Source: Mycobacterium asiaticum (lineage in GTDB: Bacteria > Actinomycetota > Actinomycetes > Mycobacteriales > Mycobacteriaceae). From it: a DNA stretch of 64,000 nt. Below are positions 1 to 7,769 of the stretch, in pieces (within the stretch, counting starts at the first letter, position 1; each line of letters begins with the position of its first letter). The stretch is taken from NCBI RefSeq assembly GCF_001673635.1, contig NZ_LZMH01000079.1:1-64000 (forward strand). Reading direction: 5' to 3'. Below the pieces are notes generated by a model. It was not told the DNA's origin and did no database searches. It saw only the letters and a program-made list of their open reading frames with translations. A program made the position numbers and the translations under genes.

Positions 1-232
1 AGTTCGATCCCGCAGCGGGAGGGGCAGGCGCCTACGACACCCCGCTGGGCATCACCAACCCGCCCATCGACGAGCTGCTGGATCGCGTCTCGAGCAAGTA
101 CGCGCTGGTGATTTACGCGGCCAAGCGGGCCCGGCAGATCAACGACTACTACAACCAGCTCGTCGATGGGCGGGTTGGTGATGCCCAGCGGGGTGTCGTA
201 GGCGCCTGCCCCTCCCGCTGCGGGATCGAACT
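1..232. repeat. Fold-back inverted repeat of rpoZ sequence
   Basis: Bases 1-77 are the exact reverse complement of bases 156-232, with a 78-base spacer. Both arms are rpoZ coding sequence. The turn happens at the 7-base word CAGCTCG, which occurs naturally in rpoZ (Asn-Gln-Leu) and also in the opposite strand of the first arm. A hairpin of this kind at the very start of a window is typical of a template-switch or assembly chimera at a contig end. A real inversion is possible but less likely. Confidence 0.85.
3..161 (+). pseudogene. rpoZ: rpoZ internal fragment, inverted
   Basis: On the plus strand, 53 codons of omega subunit can be read from the Phe-Asp-Pro region through YALVIYAAKRARQINDYY to Asn-Gln-Leu. 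They overlap the codons on the minus-strand piece and then continue further into the gene. After base 161 the frame passes into antisense rpoZ. No start codon lies in the window, so this is only a fragment. Taken together, the two pieces give rpoZ codons 1 to about 69, which supports a fold-back of one gene rather than two separate genes. Confidence 0.8.
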
Positions 233-278
233 GGTCGGGGACGGCGGCCAACGAGGCGTCGGACGGCGAAATACTCAC
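156..278 (-). CDS. rpoZ: RNA polymerase omega subunit, 5' part, broken by fold-back
   Basis: This is the first 41 codons of the omega subunit, which helps assemble and stabilise RNA polymerase. It starts at GTG 278, with an AGGAG ribosome site about 10 bases upstream. The reading includes the conserved run YDTPLGITNPPIDEL just before the break. It lies directly downstream of gmk on the same strand, the usual mycobacterial gmk-rpoZ order. After base 156 the frame runs into the inverted copy, so the gene is not intact here. The family is about 107-110 residues long, so roughly the last two thirds are missing on this strand. The break is more likely a sequence artefact than a true mutation, because rpoZ is highly conserved. 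Confidence 0.85.
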
Positions 279-332
279 GAAAAAATTCTCCTGGCGGCAT
301 AGAGCGGGTTTACGAGTAAGAACTTAAGGGGC

Positions 333-938
333 TTACGCCGGCTGCGGCGCGTTTCCCACCAGCAAGGATACCAATTCGGCGCACGCAGACTCTAATCGGC
401 GATTCACCACCACCACGTCGAAGTCGTCCTGGGCTGCCAGTTCGATGCGCGCGGTGTCCAGTCGCCGGCGGATGACCTCGGGTGTCTCGGTGCCCCGGCC
501 GACCAGTCGGGCTTCCAGATCCTCCCAGCTAGGTGGGGCCAAAAAGACGCTGGTCGCCTCCGGCATGGCTTTTTTGACGGCGCGGGCGCCGGCCAGATCG
601 ACCTCGATGAGAACGGGATGACCGGAGCCGGTGGCGGTGCGCACCGGCTCGGCCAGGGTGCCCGACCGGTGCAATCCCCCGTGGATTTCGGCCCATTCCA
701 GCAATTCGCCCTGGTCGATCAGTTGCTGGAAGCGGGCCGGGGTGACGAAGTGGTAGTCGACCCCGTCGACTTCGCCCGGCCGCGGTACCCGAGTCGTGGC
801 CGAGACGCTGAAGTGCAGGTCCGGGATCCGCTCGCGCAGACACCGGACCACCGTCGACTTACCGACCGCGGAGGGACCGGACAGGACGACTGTTCTTCCA
901 ACAGGCGTCGTACCATCCGGTCCCCCGCCGGCGCTCAT
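333..938 (-). CDS. gmk: Guanylate kinase
   Basis: It phosphorylates GMP (and dGMP) to GDP with ATP in the cytoplasm. The 201-residue protein is the normal size for mycobacteria. The P-loop GPSAVGKST is at residues 21-29. It is followed by the GMP-binding segment with SVSATTRVPRPGE (about 43-55) and the YHFV turn, and later by the lid-region motif RLVGRGTE. ATG 938 is preceded by AGGAGCG at good spacing. It sits 57 bases after mihF and 54 bases before the rpoZ start, the classical mihF-gmk-rpoZ order, so the three are probably co-transcribed. Nothing unusual is seen. Confidence 0.97.
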   Translation of the reverse strand: MSAGGGPDGTTPVGRTVVLSGPSAVGKSTVVRCLRERIPDLHFSVSATTRVPRPGEVDGVDYHFVTPARFQQLIDQGELLEWAEIHGGLHRSGTLAEPVRTATGSGHPVLIEVDLAGARAVKKAMPEATSVFLAPPSWEDLEARLVGRGTETPEVIRRRLDTARIELAAQDDFDVVVVNRRLESACAELVSLLVGNAPQPA

Positions 939-995
939 TGGCGCTCCTGGGTCGGTTCCCCCACCACAGGCCGGTTGGCCTGCATAGTCAGGGGG

Positions 996-1310
996 TTAGG
1001 AGCCGAACTTTTCCAGCAGGGCCTTGCGCTGACGGTCGCCAAGGCCACGCAGCCGGCGGGTCGGCGCGATCTCGAGCTCGGTCATGATTTCCTGCGCCTT
1101 GACCTTGCCAACCTTCGGCAACGCCTCCAGCAGCGCAGAAACCTTCATCTTGCCCAGAACTTCGTCGCTCTCGGCGTCCTTGAGCACCTGAGTGAGGTTG
1201 GTGCCGCCACGCTTGAGCCGATCCTTGAGCTCAGCTCGTGCTCGACGTGCGGCAGCAGCCTTCTCCAACGCGGCAGCGCGCTGCTCGTCGGTCAACTGGG
1301 GAAGGGCCAC
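996..1310 (-). CDS. mihF: Integration host factor mIHF
   Basis: A small basic DNA-binding nucleoid protein specific to actinobacteria. It is needed for L5 phage integration and is essential in mycobacteria (known of the family). The 104 residues run from VALPQLTDEQ to the basic C-terminus. The body is helical and Lys/Arg-rich, with the conserved segment ALPKVGKVKAQEIM around 63-76, a helix-two-turn-helix region. I chose GTG 1310 because GGAGGA lies just upstream. An in-frame ATG at 1328 would add only six residues and has no better ribosome site. It lies upstream of gmk. An 18-base near-palindrome sits in the leader. Confidence 0.95.
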   Translation of the reverse strand: MALPQLTDEQRAAALEKAAAARRARAELKDRLKRGGTNLTQVLKDAESDEVLGKMKVSALLEALPKVGKVKAQEIMTELEIAPTRRLRGLGDRQRKALLEKFGS

Positions 1311-1709
1311 GATTCCTCCGTCTCTCATCGATAACCATCGATCGTTATTTGTCTCGGCCGGGTACTCCAGCCAGCGCAGACGACCGTACTCACGCTTCCT
1401 GACGAAATCTAACCCGACCCCCCGATATCGGGGTCATTTGTCCAGGTGAGTCCCACGTCGAGGCGCTCTTCGGCGCACTCCGGCGTCTCCCGCAGCAACC
1501 TTCGCGACGGCCCAGCGGGTCGGCCCACCTCGTCGGTCGTCTGGCTGACATTGACCGAAATAGAGCCGCTGACCTGCGGATTCAGCAATTCACCGGCAAT
1601 CGGCGAGGCGGCGCGTACGGCGCGCGGCGGCGCCGACCGCAGCCAACCGCGGCAGCCAGTGCCGTGGATCACGGAATCTTGCGACGTGTCGCGCGTGTCG
1701 CGCGGCGCG
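1311..1709. other. 399-base non-coding stretch between mihF and pyrF
   Basis: No reading frame here has support. In M. tuberculosis, PE15 and PPE20 lie between pyrF and mihF (recalled); nothing like them is visible here. The stretch holds the mihF ribosome site, the 18-base palindrome at 1331-1348, and a perfect 14-base palindrome CCCCGATATCGGGG at 1422-1435, which could be an operator or a short hairpin. The part adjoining pyrF (about 1450-1709) has no recognised feature. Confidence 0.6.
1331..1348. promoter_or_regulatory. 18-base near-palindrome in the mihF leader
   Basis: ATAACCATCGATCGTTAT is a palindrome except for one C/C pair. It ends 21 bases upstream of the mihF GTG. It could be a protein operator or an RNA hairpin just upstream of the ribosome site. 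No regulator is identified, and the assignment rests on symmetry alone. Confidence 0.4.
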
Positions 1710-2534
1710 TCACGCCAGGTAGGCGACGGCTTCGAGCAAGTGTTGAGCAGCGGCGCGCAGCGCCGAGACGTCCGGTCCGGCCCGCAGCACCTCGCGCGCC
1801 ACGGCCGGCCACAGCTGGTTCGGGGCCGCGCCGCCCAGACCGGCCAGCGCCTCGGGACGACCGCCTTGGGCACCCACACCGGGCACCAGCACCGGCCCGC
1901 CGATAGCGACGAGGTCAGGTGGGTCCAGCACGGTGGCCCCGACGACGACGCCGACAGAGCCGGGCTGGGCGTCGGCGTTGGCAGCCGCGACGTGGTCCAC
2001 GATCAATTGGGCCACCGTTCGGCCGCCGGCATCAGCGCGCTGCACCGTCGGACCTTCGGGGTTGGAGGTGGCCGCCAGGACGAACACGCCGCGATTGTGC
2101 GCGGCAGCGACCTCCAGGAGGGGCCGCAACGACCCGAACCCCAGATAGGGCGAGGCCGTCACGGCATCCGCGGCCAGCGGCGAGTCGCCCGCCCACGCCG
2201 CGGCGTAGGCGGCCATGGTCGAACCGATGTCGCCCCGCTTGGCGTCGGCGAGCACCAGGACGCCGTTCGCCCGCAGTTCGGCGATGGCGCGTTCGAGCAC
2301 CGCCAGCCCGGCCGAACCGTAGGCCTCGAAGAACGCCACCTGAGGTTTGACCACCGCGAAGCCTGCGAACGCCTGCACACAGATGTCGCAGAACGCGGCC
2401 AGGCCGTCGGCGGTGGTCGGCAGGTCCCAGGCTCGCAGCAGTTCGGGGTGCGGGTCGATGCCCAGGCACAGCGGACCCCGACTCGACCTGGCCTCGGACA
2501 GCCGGGTCCCGAAGCTGGGTCCGGAACTAGTCAC
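1710..2534 (-). CDS. pyrF: Orotidine 5'-phosphate decarboxylase
   Basis: It converts OMP to UMP, the last step of UMP synthesis. The 274-residue product matches the long actinobacterial (type 2) family. The catalytic Asp-Lys-Asp cluster is in LADAKRGDIGSTMAAYA (about 93-109), followed by the phosphate-binding region near the C-terminus (VLVPGVGAQGG). I chose GTG 2534, which overlaps the end of carB by eight bases and gives the family length. A longer in-frame reading to 2696 would lie inside carB and lacks homology-like content. It is the last gene of the pyr operon. Confidence 0.95.
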   Translation of the reverse strand: MTSSGPSFGTRLSEARSSRGPLCLGIDPHPELLRAWDLPTTADGLAAFCDICVQAFAGFAVVKPQVAFFEAYGSAGLAVLERAIAELRANGVLVLADAKRGDIGSTMAAYAAAWAGDSPLAADAVTASPYLGFGSLRPLLEVAAAHNRGVFVLAATSNPEGPTVQRADAGGRTVAQLIVDHVAAANADAQPGSVGVVVGATVLDPPDLVAIGGPVLVPGVGAQGGRPEALAGLGGAAPNQLWPAVAREVLRAGPDVSALRAAAQHLLEAVAYLA

Positions 2535-5500
2535 CGTGAGAGTTTCGCGTGCCGAATGAGCGGTGCAGCTCCTGCAGCGACAGCACCCCGATGTCGCCGC
2601 GGATACCCGCCTCGATGCCCTGCACCGCCGCCGAGGCGCCCTGAACCGTTGTGATGCAAGGGATGTTGACGGCCACCGCGACCGAGCGGATCTCATAGCC
2701 GTCGATGCGCGGCCCGGAATTGCCGTAGGGCGTGTTGATCACCATGTCGACCTCACCGGCCCGGATGGCGTCGACCGCCGACAATGCCGGCCGCCCTTCG
2801 ACCGGCGACTCGAAATGTTTGCGTACCTCGTCGCACGGAATGCCGTTGCGGCGCAACATTTCCGCGGTTCCCTCCGTGGCCAGCACCCGGAACCCCAGGT
2901 CCGCCAGGCGCTTCACGGGGAAGACCAGCGACCGCTTGTCCCGGTTGGCGACGGACACAAACACGGTGCCCTCCGCCGGCAGCGACCCGTACGCCGCGGT
3001 CTGGCTCTTGGCGAAAGCGGTGCCGAAGTCACGGTCGATGCCCATCACCTCGCCGGTGGATTTCATTTCCGGACCCAGCAGCGAGTCGATGGCGGCACCG
3101 TCGGCGCGGCGGAAGCGGTGGAACGGCAACACCGCTTCCTTGACCGCGATCGGCGCGTACGGTGCCGCGCTGGCGCCGTCCCCGGACGCCACCAGCATTC
3201 CCTCTTCACGCAGCTGAGAAATACTGGCGCCCAACATGACCCGCGCGCACGCTTTCGCCAGTGGGATGGCGGTGGCTTTCGACACAAAGGGCACCGTGCG
3301 GCTCGCGCGTGGGTTGGCTTCCAAGACGTAGAGCACGTCGTCCTTCAACGCGTACTGCACGTTGAGCAGGCCCACGACGCCGATACCGTGCGCGATGGCC
3401 TCGGTCGCGAGGCGAACCTTCTCGATGTCGCTGCGCCCCAACGTCACCGGCGGCAGCGCGCACGCCGAGTCCCCGGAGTGCACGCCGGCTTCCTCGATGT
3501 GCTCCATGATCCCGCCGATGTAGACCTCGGCGCCGTCGCACAGCGCGTCCACGTCGATCTCCACCGCGTCTTCCAGGAAGCGGTCGACGAGCACCGGGTG
3601 TTCGGGTGAGAGCTCGGTGGCCCGGTTGATGTAACCCTCGAGGGTGTCCTCGTCGTAGACGATCTCCATGCCCCGACCGCCCAGCACGTAGGACGGGCGG
3701 ACCAGCACCGGGTAGCCGATGTCGGCGGCGATGCGACGGGCCTGGTCGAACGTGGTCGCCATGCCGTACTTCGGCGCAGGAAGTCCCGCGGCGGTCAGTA
3801 CGTCACCGAACGCGCCGCGATCCTCGGCCAGGTCAATGGCTTCCGGCGGGGTCCCGACGATCGGCACCCCCGCGTCGTACAGCCGCTGAGCGAGCCCCAA
3901 CGGGGTCTGGCCGCCGAGCTGAACGATCACACCCACCACGCCGGGCCCGCCGGCACCGGACTGGTCCTCGGCGTGGAACACCTCCAAGACGTCTTCGAAC
4001 GTCAATGGCTCGAAGTACAGCCGGTCCGCGGTGTCGTAATCGGTGGACACGGTTTCGGGGTTGCAGTTGACCATCACCGTCTCGAAACCGGCCTGGCTCA
4101 ACGTGGTTGCCGCGTGCACACAGCTGTAGTCGAACTCGATGCCCTGCCCGATCCGGTTGGGCCCGGAGCCCAGGATCAGCACCTTGGGCTTCACCACTTG
4201 CGGGGCCACCTCGGTTTCGGCGGCCGGGTCAAGTTCGTAACTGCTGTAGTGGTAGGGCGTCTTGGCCTCGAACTCGGCCGCGCAGGTGTCCACGGTCTTG
4301 TACACCGGGTGGATGTCCAGCCGCTCGCGCAGTGACCGCACGCCGTCTTCACCGGCCAGTTCTGGTCGGAGCGCGGCAATTTGACGATCAGACAATCCGC
4401 AGTGCTTGGCATGCCGGAGCAGGTCGGCGTCCAGCACCGGCGCATCGACGAGTTCGGCGCGCAGTGCCACCAGTTCGTCGATCTGCGCGACGAACCAGGG
4501 GTCGACACCGCTGGCCTGGGCGACCTGCTCCACAGACGCGCCCAACCGCAGCGCCAGTTCGATGTCGTACAACCGGCCTTCGGTCGGAGTCTTTAGCCGG
4601 GCCAGCACGTCGTCGACATTGCCGGCCGGGTCCGGCTTGGTCCAGAACCCGGCTCGGGTGGTTTCCAGTGACCGCATCACCTTGCCGAGCGCCTCGACAA
4701 AATTGCGGCCCAACGACATTGCCTCGCCGACCGACTTCATCGTGGTGGTCAGGGCCGGATCCGCCCCCGGGAACTTCTCAAAGGCGAAGCGGGGCGCTTT
4801 GACGACGATGTAGTCCAGGGTCGGTTCGAAGCAGGCGGGGGTTTCCTTGGTGATGTCGTTGACGATCTCGTCGAGGGTGTACCCGATGGCCAGCTTCGCA
4901 GCGATCTTGGCGATCGGGAAGCCGGTGGCCTTGGACGCTAACGCACTCGAGCGGGACACCCGAGGGTTCATCTCGATGACGATGAGCCGCCCGTCGTCCG
5001 GGTTGATCGCGAACTGAATGTTGCAGCCGCCGGTGTCGACGCCGACCTCGCGCAGAATGTCGATGCCCAGATCGCGCATCGTCTGGTATTCCCGGTCGGT
5101 CAGGGTCAGCGCGGGCGCCACAGTGACCGAGTCACCGGTGTGCACGCCCATCGGGTCGACATTCTCGATCGAGCACACAACCACGACGTTGTCGTGGCCG
5201 TCGCGCATCAACTCGAGCTCGAATTCCTTCCAGCCATAGATCGACTCCTCGATGAGCACGTTGGCGCTCGGGCTGGCGGCCAGGCCCGCACCGGCCATGC
5301 GTTCGACGTCCTCGACCGACCGGGCCATGCCCGAACCCAGGCCGCCCATGGTGAAGCTGGGCCGCACCACGACCGGCAACCCAAGGTCCTCGACCGTCTC
5401 GCGAACCTCGTCCATGGTGAAACACACACGGCTACGGGCGGATTCGCCGCCTACCTTGGTGACGATGTCCTTGAACCGCTGGCGGTCCTCGCCACGCTGG

Positions 5501-5883
5501 ATGGCATCGATGTCGGCGCCGATGAGTTCGACTCCGTGGCGCTCCAGTGCACCGTTCTCGAAAAGCGCGACCGCGGTGTTCAGGGCCGTCTGTCCACCCA
5601 GGGTGGCCAGCAGCGCGTCGATCTTGTTGCCGCGCTCGGCCTGCTGGGCAATCACCTTCTCGACGAATGCCGGGGTGATGGGTTCGACGTAAGTGAAGTC
5701 GGCGTACTCGGGGTCGGTCATGATGGTGGCCGGGTTGGAGTTGATCAGGCTCACCTGTAGGCCCTCGGCACGCAGCACCCGGCACGCCTGGGTGCCCGAG
5801 TAGTCGAATTCGGCCGCCTGGCCGATGATGATCGGCCCGGAGCCGATCACCAGGACGTGATTGATGTCGGTCCGCCGGGGCAC
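2527..5883 (-). CDS. carB: Carbamoyl-phosphate synthase large subunit
   Basis: It makes carbamoyl phosphate from bicarbonate, ammonia (delivered from CarA) and two ATP, for pyrimidine and arginine synthesis. At 1118 residues it is full length. Two homologous ATP-grasp halves are visible: the first from VLVIGSGPIIIGQAAEFDYS near residue 10, the second from VLILGSGPNRIGQGIEFDYS near residue 560. Each half has its metal-binding stretch (IEMNPRVSRSSALASKATG and LEANPRASRTVPFVSKATA). The C-terminal MGS-like allosteric domain follows, with VATEGTAEMLRRNGI and NTPYGNSGPR. The start is GTG 5883, with GGAAAGGA upstream. A 94-base gap separates it from carA; the two genes abut in M. tuberculosis as I recall. 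Confidence 0.97.
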   Translation of the reverse strand: MPRRTDINHVLVIGSGPIIIGQAAEFDYSGTQACRVLRAEGLQVSLINSNPATIMTDPEYADFTYVEPITPAFVEKVIAQQAERGNKIDALLATLGGQTALNTAVALFENGALERHGVELIGADIDAIQRGEDRQRFKDIVTKVGGESARSRVCFTMDEVRETVEDLGLPVVVRPSFTMGGLGSGMARSVEDVERMAGAGLAASPSANVLIEESIYGWKEFELELMRDGHDNVVVVCSIENVDPMGVHTGDSVTVAPALTLTDREYQTMRDLGIDILREVGVDTGGCNIQFAINPDDGRLIVIEMNPRVSRSSALASKATGFPIAKIAAKLAIGYTLDEIVNDITKETPACFEPTLDYIVVKAPRFAFEKFPGADPALTTTMKSVGEAMSLGRNFVEALGKVMRSLETTRAGFWTKPDPAGNVDDVLARLKTPTEGRLYDIELALRLGASVEQVAQASGVDPWFVAQIDELVALRAELVDAPVLDADLLRHAKHCGLSDRQIAALRPELAGEDGVRSLRERLDIHPVYKTVDTCAAEFEAKTPYHYSSYELDPAAETEVAPQVVKPKVLILGSGPNRIGQGIEFDYSCVHAATTLSQAGFETVMVNCNPETVSTDYDTADRLYFEPLTFEDVLEVFHAEDQSGAGGPGVVGVIVQLGGQTPLGLAQRLYDAGVPIVGTPPEAIDLAEDRGAFGDVLTAAGLPAPKYGMATTFDQARRIAADIGYPVLVRPSYVLGGRGMEIVYDEDTLEGYINRATELSPEHPVLVDRFLEDAVEIDVDALCDGAEVYIGGIMEHIEEAGVHSGDSACALPPVTLGRSDIEKVRLATEAIAHGIGVVGLLNVQYALKDDVLYVLEANPRASRTVPFVSKATAIPLAKACARVMLGASISQLREEGMLVASGDGASAAPYAPIAVKEAVLPFHRFRRADGAAIDSLLGPEMKSTGEVMGIDRDFGTAFAKSQTAAYGSLPAEGTVFVSVANRDKRSLVFPVKRLADLGFRVLATEGTAEMLRRNGIPCDEVRKHFESPVEGRPALSAVDAIRAGEVDMVINTPYGNSGPRIDGYEIRSVAVAVNIPCITTVQGASAAVQGIEAGIRGDIGVLSLQELHRSFGTRNSHGD

Positions 5884-5977
5884 TAGCGCCGTCCTTTCCG
5901 GGCACGAGGGTGCGCAGCTGAACGCTCGCTACGGCGTGTCGCTGTACAGACACGCACGGTCGCGGTGGGGGTGGTGA

Positions 5978-7096
5978 TCATTTCTCCCTCGCCATCAGGT
6001 CGACGAACTGGTCGAACAGGTAATTCGCATCGTGCGGGCCCGCCGCGGCCTCCGGGTGGTACTGGACCGAAAAGGCGCGCCCATCAGCGAGCCGCAGGCC
6101 TTCGACCACTCCGTCGTTGGCGCAGGTGTGACTGACCGTCGCGGTGCCGAAAGGCGTGTCGAAGGACTGCCCGGCCTCGCCTTCGAGCGCGAACCCATGG
6201 TTCTGCGCGGTCACCGCCACCCGCCCGGTGGCGTGGTCAATCACCGGGATGTTGATCCCGCGATGGCCGAACACCATCTTGTAGGTCGACAACCCGAGCG
6301 CGCGGCCCAGGATCTGGTTGCCGAAACAGATGCCGAACAACGGGATTCCGGCGCCCAGTACCTCGCGCGTGAGCGCGACGGTGTGGTCGGCGGTAGCGGG
6401 GTCGCCAGGACCGTTGGACAGGAACACCCCGTCCGGTTTGATCTCGGCGATCTGGTCGAAGGTTGCCGACGCGGGCAGCACGTGGCTGCGAATCCCGCGG
6501 AGGGCGAAGTTGCGCGGCGTGTTGGTCTTGATCCCGAGGTCCAGCGCGACCACGGTAAAGCGCTGCGCGCCTTCCGGTTCGATGACGTAGGTCTCCGGGG
6601 TGCTGACCTCACCGGCCAGGTGGGCGCCCAGCATCGGCTGCTGGCCACGTACCCGCTCGACCAGTTCCTCGGGCTCGGCCAGGGCCGCGCCGGAGAACAC
6701 GCCCGCCTTCATCGAGCCGCGGCTGCGCAGGTGGCGTACCACGGCGCGGGTGTCGATGCCGGCGATCCCGACGATGCGCTGGCGCACCAACTCAGCTTCC
6801 AGCGAGCCAGTGGCCCGCCAGTTCGAGACGCGTGGGGACGGGTCGCGCACCGCGTAGCCGGCGACCCAGATCTTGTCGCCACGGCTCTCGGCGTCCTCAC
6901 CGTTCCATCCGGTGTTGCCGATCTGCGGGGCGGTGGCCACCACGATCTGACGGTGATAGCTGGGGTCGGTCAGCGTTTCCTGGTAACCGGACATGCCGGT
7001 GCTGAACACGGCCTCCCCCAGCGTCTGACCGATCGCCCCGAACGGCGTGCCGGTGAAGACGCGGCCGTCCTCAAGCACCAACAGGGCTTTACTCAT
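5978..7096 (-). CDS. carA: Carbamoyl-phosphate synthase small subunit
   Basis: The glutamine amidotransferase partner of CarB; it hydrolyses glutamine and channels ammonia. With ATG 7096 the protein is 372 residues. The N-terminal CPSase small-chain domain begins MSKALLVLEDGRVFTG. The class I GATase domain carries the nucleophile Cys257 in LFGICFGNQILG and the His/Glu pair in QYHPEAAAGPHD. A GTG at 7105, three codons upstream, is an alternative start. The gene begins just after the Rv1382-like stop (7110), so coupling is likely. It belongs to the pyr operon. Confidence 0.96.
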   Translation of the reverse strand: MSKALLVLEDGRVFTGTPFGAIGQTLGEAVFSTGMSGYQETLTDPSYHRQIVVATAPQIGNTGWNGEDAESRGDKIWVAGYAVRDPSPRVSNWRATGSLEAELVRQRIVGIAGIDTRAVVRHLRSRGSMKAGVFSGAALAEPEELVERVRGQQPMLGAHLAGEVSTPETYVIEPEGAQRFTVVALDLGIKTNTPRNFALRGIRSHVLPASATFDQIAEIKPDGVFLSNGPGDPATADHTVALTREVLGAGIPLFGICFGNQILGRALGLSTYKMVFGHRGINIPVIDHATGRVAVTAQNHGFALEGEAGQSFDTPFGTATVSHTCANDGVVEGLRLADGRAFSVQYHPEAAAGPHDANYLFDQFVDLMAREK

Positions 7097-7109
7097 GAGC
7101 GCCACTCAT

Positions 7110-7610
7110 CTAGCTCGATGTCTCCTCTAACCACTTCGCGTAGTCGTCTCGATTGTCCGCCCGGAACCCGGTGCAGATCTCGGTACCTGACGGCAGCCGC
7201 CATTGGATCGCCAGGAGTCCGTTGCGAGCGGCGACCTTGCCCACCAGACCGCGCTCGGTGCGGATATTGACTATTGATTCCTGAGGAATCCAAATCGGTT
7301 GCGCGCGAATCCGTTCCACCAGAATTCCGTTGGTGTAACGGGTCAGCACCGCTTTGCTTCGGTATCCCAGATCCCCGACCACGACCCGGTCGTTCAAGGC
7401 CGGCGACAGCGTGCAGCCGACGTAGAGGCCCGGTGTGGTGACGGTCGCGGCGCCGAAATCGATGGGCAGTTCCGGCAAGTCGCCCACCAACTCTACCTGG
7501 CGTTCGGAGCGTCGCCGCCAGCCGCGCATCATCAGGTGGATCGCCACCGCGAGCAACACGACCAGCACCGCCGCGAAGATCAGCGATCCCACCAGCGTGC
7601 CTGAGTTCAT
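7110..7610 (-). CDS. Membrane-anchored protein of the pyr operon (Rv1382-like)
   Basis: Function unknown. The 166-residue protein has one N-terminal membrane segment (about residues 7-27, GSLIFAAVLVVLLAVAIHLMM) followed by basic residues, so the rest should be cytoplasmic. The soluble part resembles the Rv1382 family, with a PH-like feel (VVVGDLGYRSKAVLTRY, WIPQESIVNIRTERG, LAIQWRLPSG). It always sits between pyrC and carA in mycobacteria (recalled). Its start ATG 7610 is the last ATGA overlap of the MIRU array, so its translation is probably coupled through the repeat ORFs to pyrC. It could have a role linking pyrimidine enzymes to the membrane, but nothing in the sequence proves this. Confidence 0.85.
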   Translation of the reverse strand: MNSGTLVGSLIFAAVLVVLLAVAIHLMMRGWRRRSERQVELVGDLPELPIDFGAATVTTPGLYVGCTLSPALNDRVVVGDLGYRSKAVLTRYTNGILVERIRAQPIWIPQESIVNIRTERGLVGKVAARNGLLAIQWRLPSGTEICTGFRADNRDDYAKWLEETSS

Positions 7611-7663
7611 GCGCGCCGCTCCTCCTCATCGCTGCGCTCTGCATCGTCGCTGACGCGGTTCAT
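7607..7663 (-). CDS. MIRU mini-ORF, copy next to the Rv1382-like gene
   Basis: Encodes the same 18-residue peptide as the middle copy. Its stop (TGA 7609-7607) overlaps the ATG 7610 of the Rv1382-like gene. The GAGGAGGAG stretch about 12 bases upstream of that ATG may serve as the gene's ribosome site. Confidence 0.45.
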   Translation of the reverse strand: MNRVSDDAERSDEEERRA

Positions 7664-7716
7664 GCGCGCCGCTCCTCCTCATCGCTGCGCTCTGCATCGT
7701 CGCTGACGCGGTTCAT
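7660..7716 (-). CDS. MIRU mini-ORF, middle copy
   Basis: Encodes MNRVSDDAERSDEEERRA, an acidic, charged 18-residue peptide typical of MIRU units. It overlaps its neighbours on both sides by ATGA. Internal GAGGAGGAG provides a ribosome-site-like sequence ahead of the next ATG. Confidence 0.45.
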   Translation of the reverse strand: MNRVSDDAERSDEEERRA

Positions 7717-7769
7717 GCGCGCCGCTCCTGCCGGCAGCTTCGCTGTGCACGGTCACTGGCGCGGTTCAT
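7713..7769 (-). CDS. MIRU mini-ORF, diverged copy
   Basis: Encodes an 18-residue peptide, MNRASDRAQRSCRQERRA. Its ATG overlaps the pyrC stop (ATGA at 7766-7769) and its TGA overlaps the next mini-ORF. It is probably a ribosome-relay element rather than a functional peptide; this is inference. Confidence 0.45.
   Translation of the reverse strand: MNRASDRAQRSCRQERRA

Larger units (their letters stand above)
7605..7769 (-). repeat. MIRU: three 53-base tandem units
   Basis: Three units of exactly 53 bases start at 7605, 7658 and 7711, followed by the first six bases of a fourth (7764-7769). The first two are near identical and the third is diverged. Read on the minus strand, each unit holds a 57-base mini-ORF of 18 codons plus stop. 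Each mini-ORF begins within the ATGA of the previous stop, so pyrC, three mini-ORFs and the Rv1382-like gene form one chain of ATGA overlaps. Unit size, encoded peptide and placement in a stop-start junction match mycobacterial interspersed repetitive units (MIRU) as known from M. tuberculosis typing loci. Copy number is expected to vary between strains. Confidence 0.9.

Noticed and set aside
108..302. A 64-codon open frame across the rpoZ fold
   Set aside because: It is a chimera of sense and antisense rpoZ created by the inverted repeat.
1446..2654. Long plus-strand open frame of 402 codons opposite pyrF
   Set aside because: Antisense to pyrF with Arg/Gly-rich, unrelated composition; a GC-rich shadow.
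2563..3609. Plus-strand frame of 348 codons opposite carB
   Set aside because: Shadow of carB; low-complexity His/Arg/Asp-rich content and no domains.
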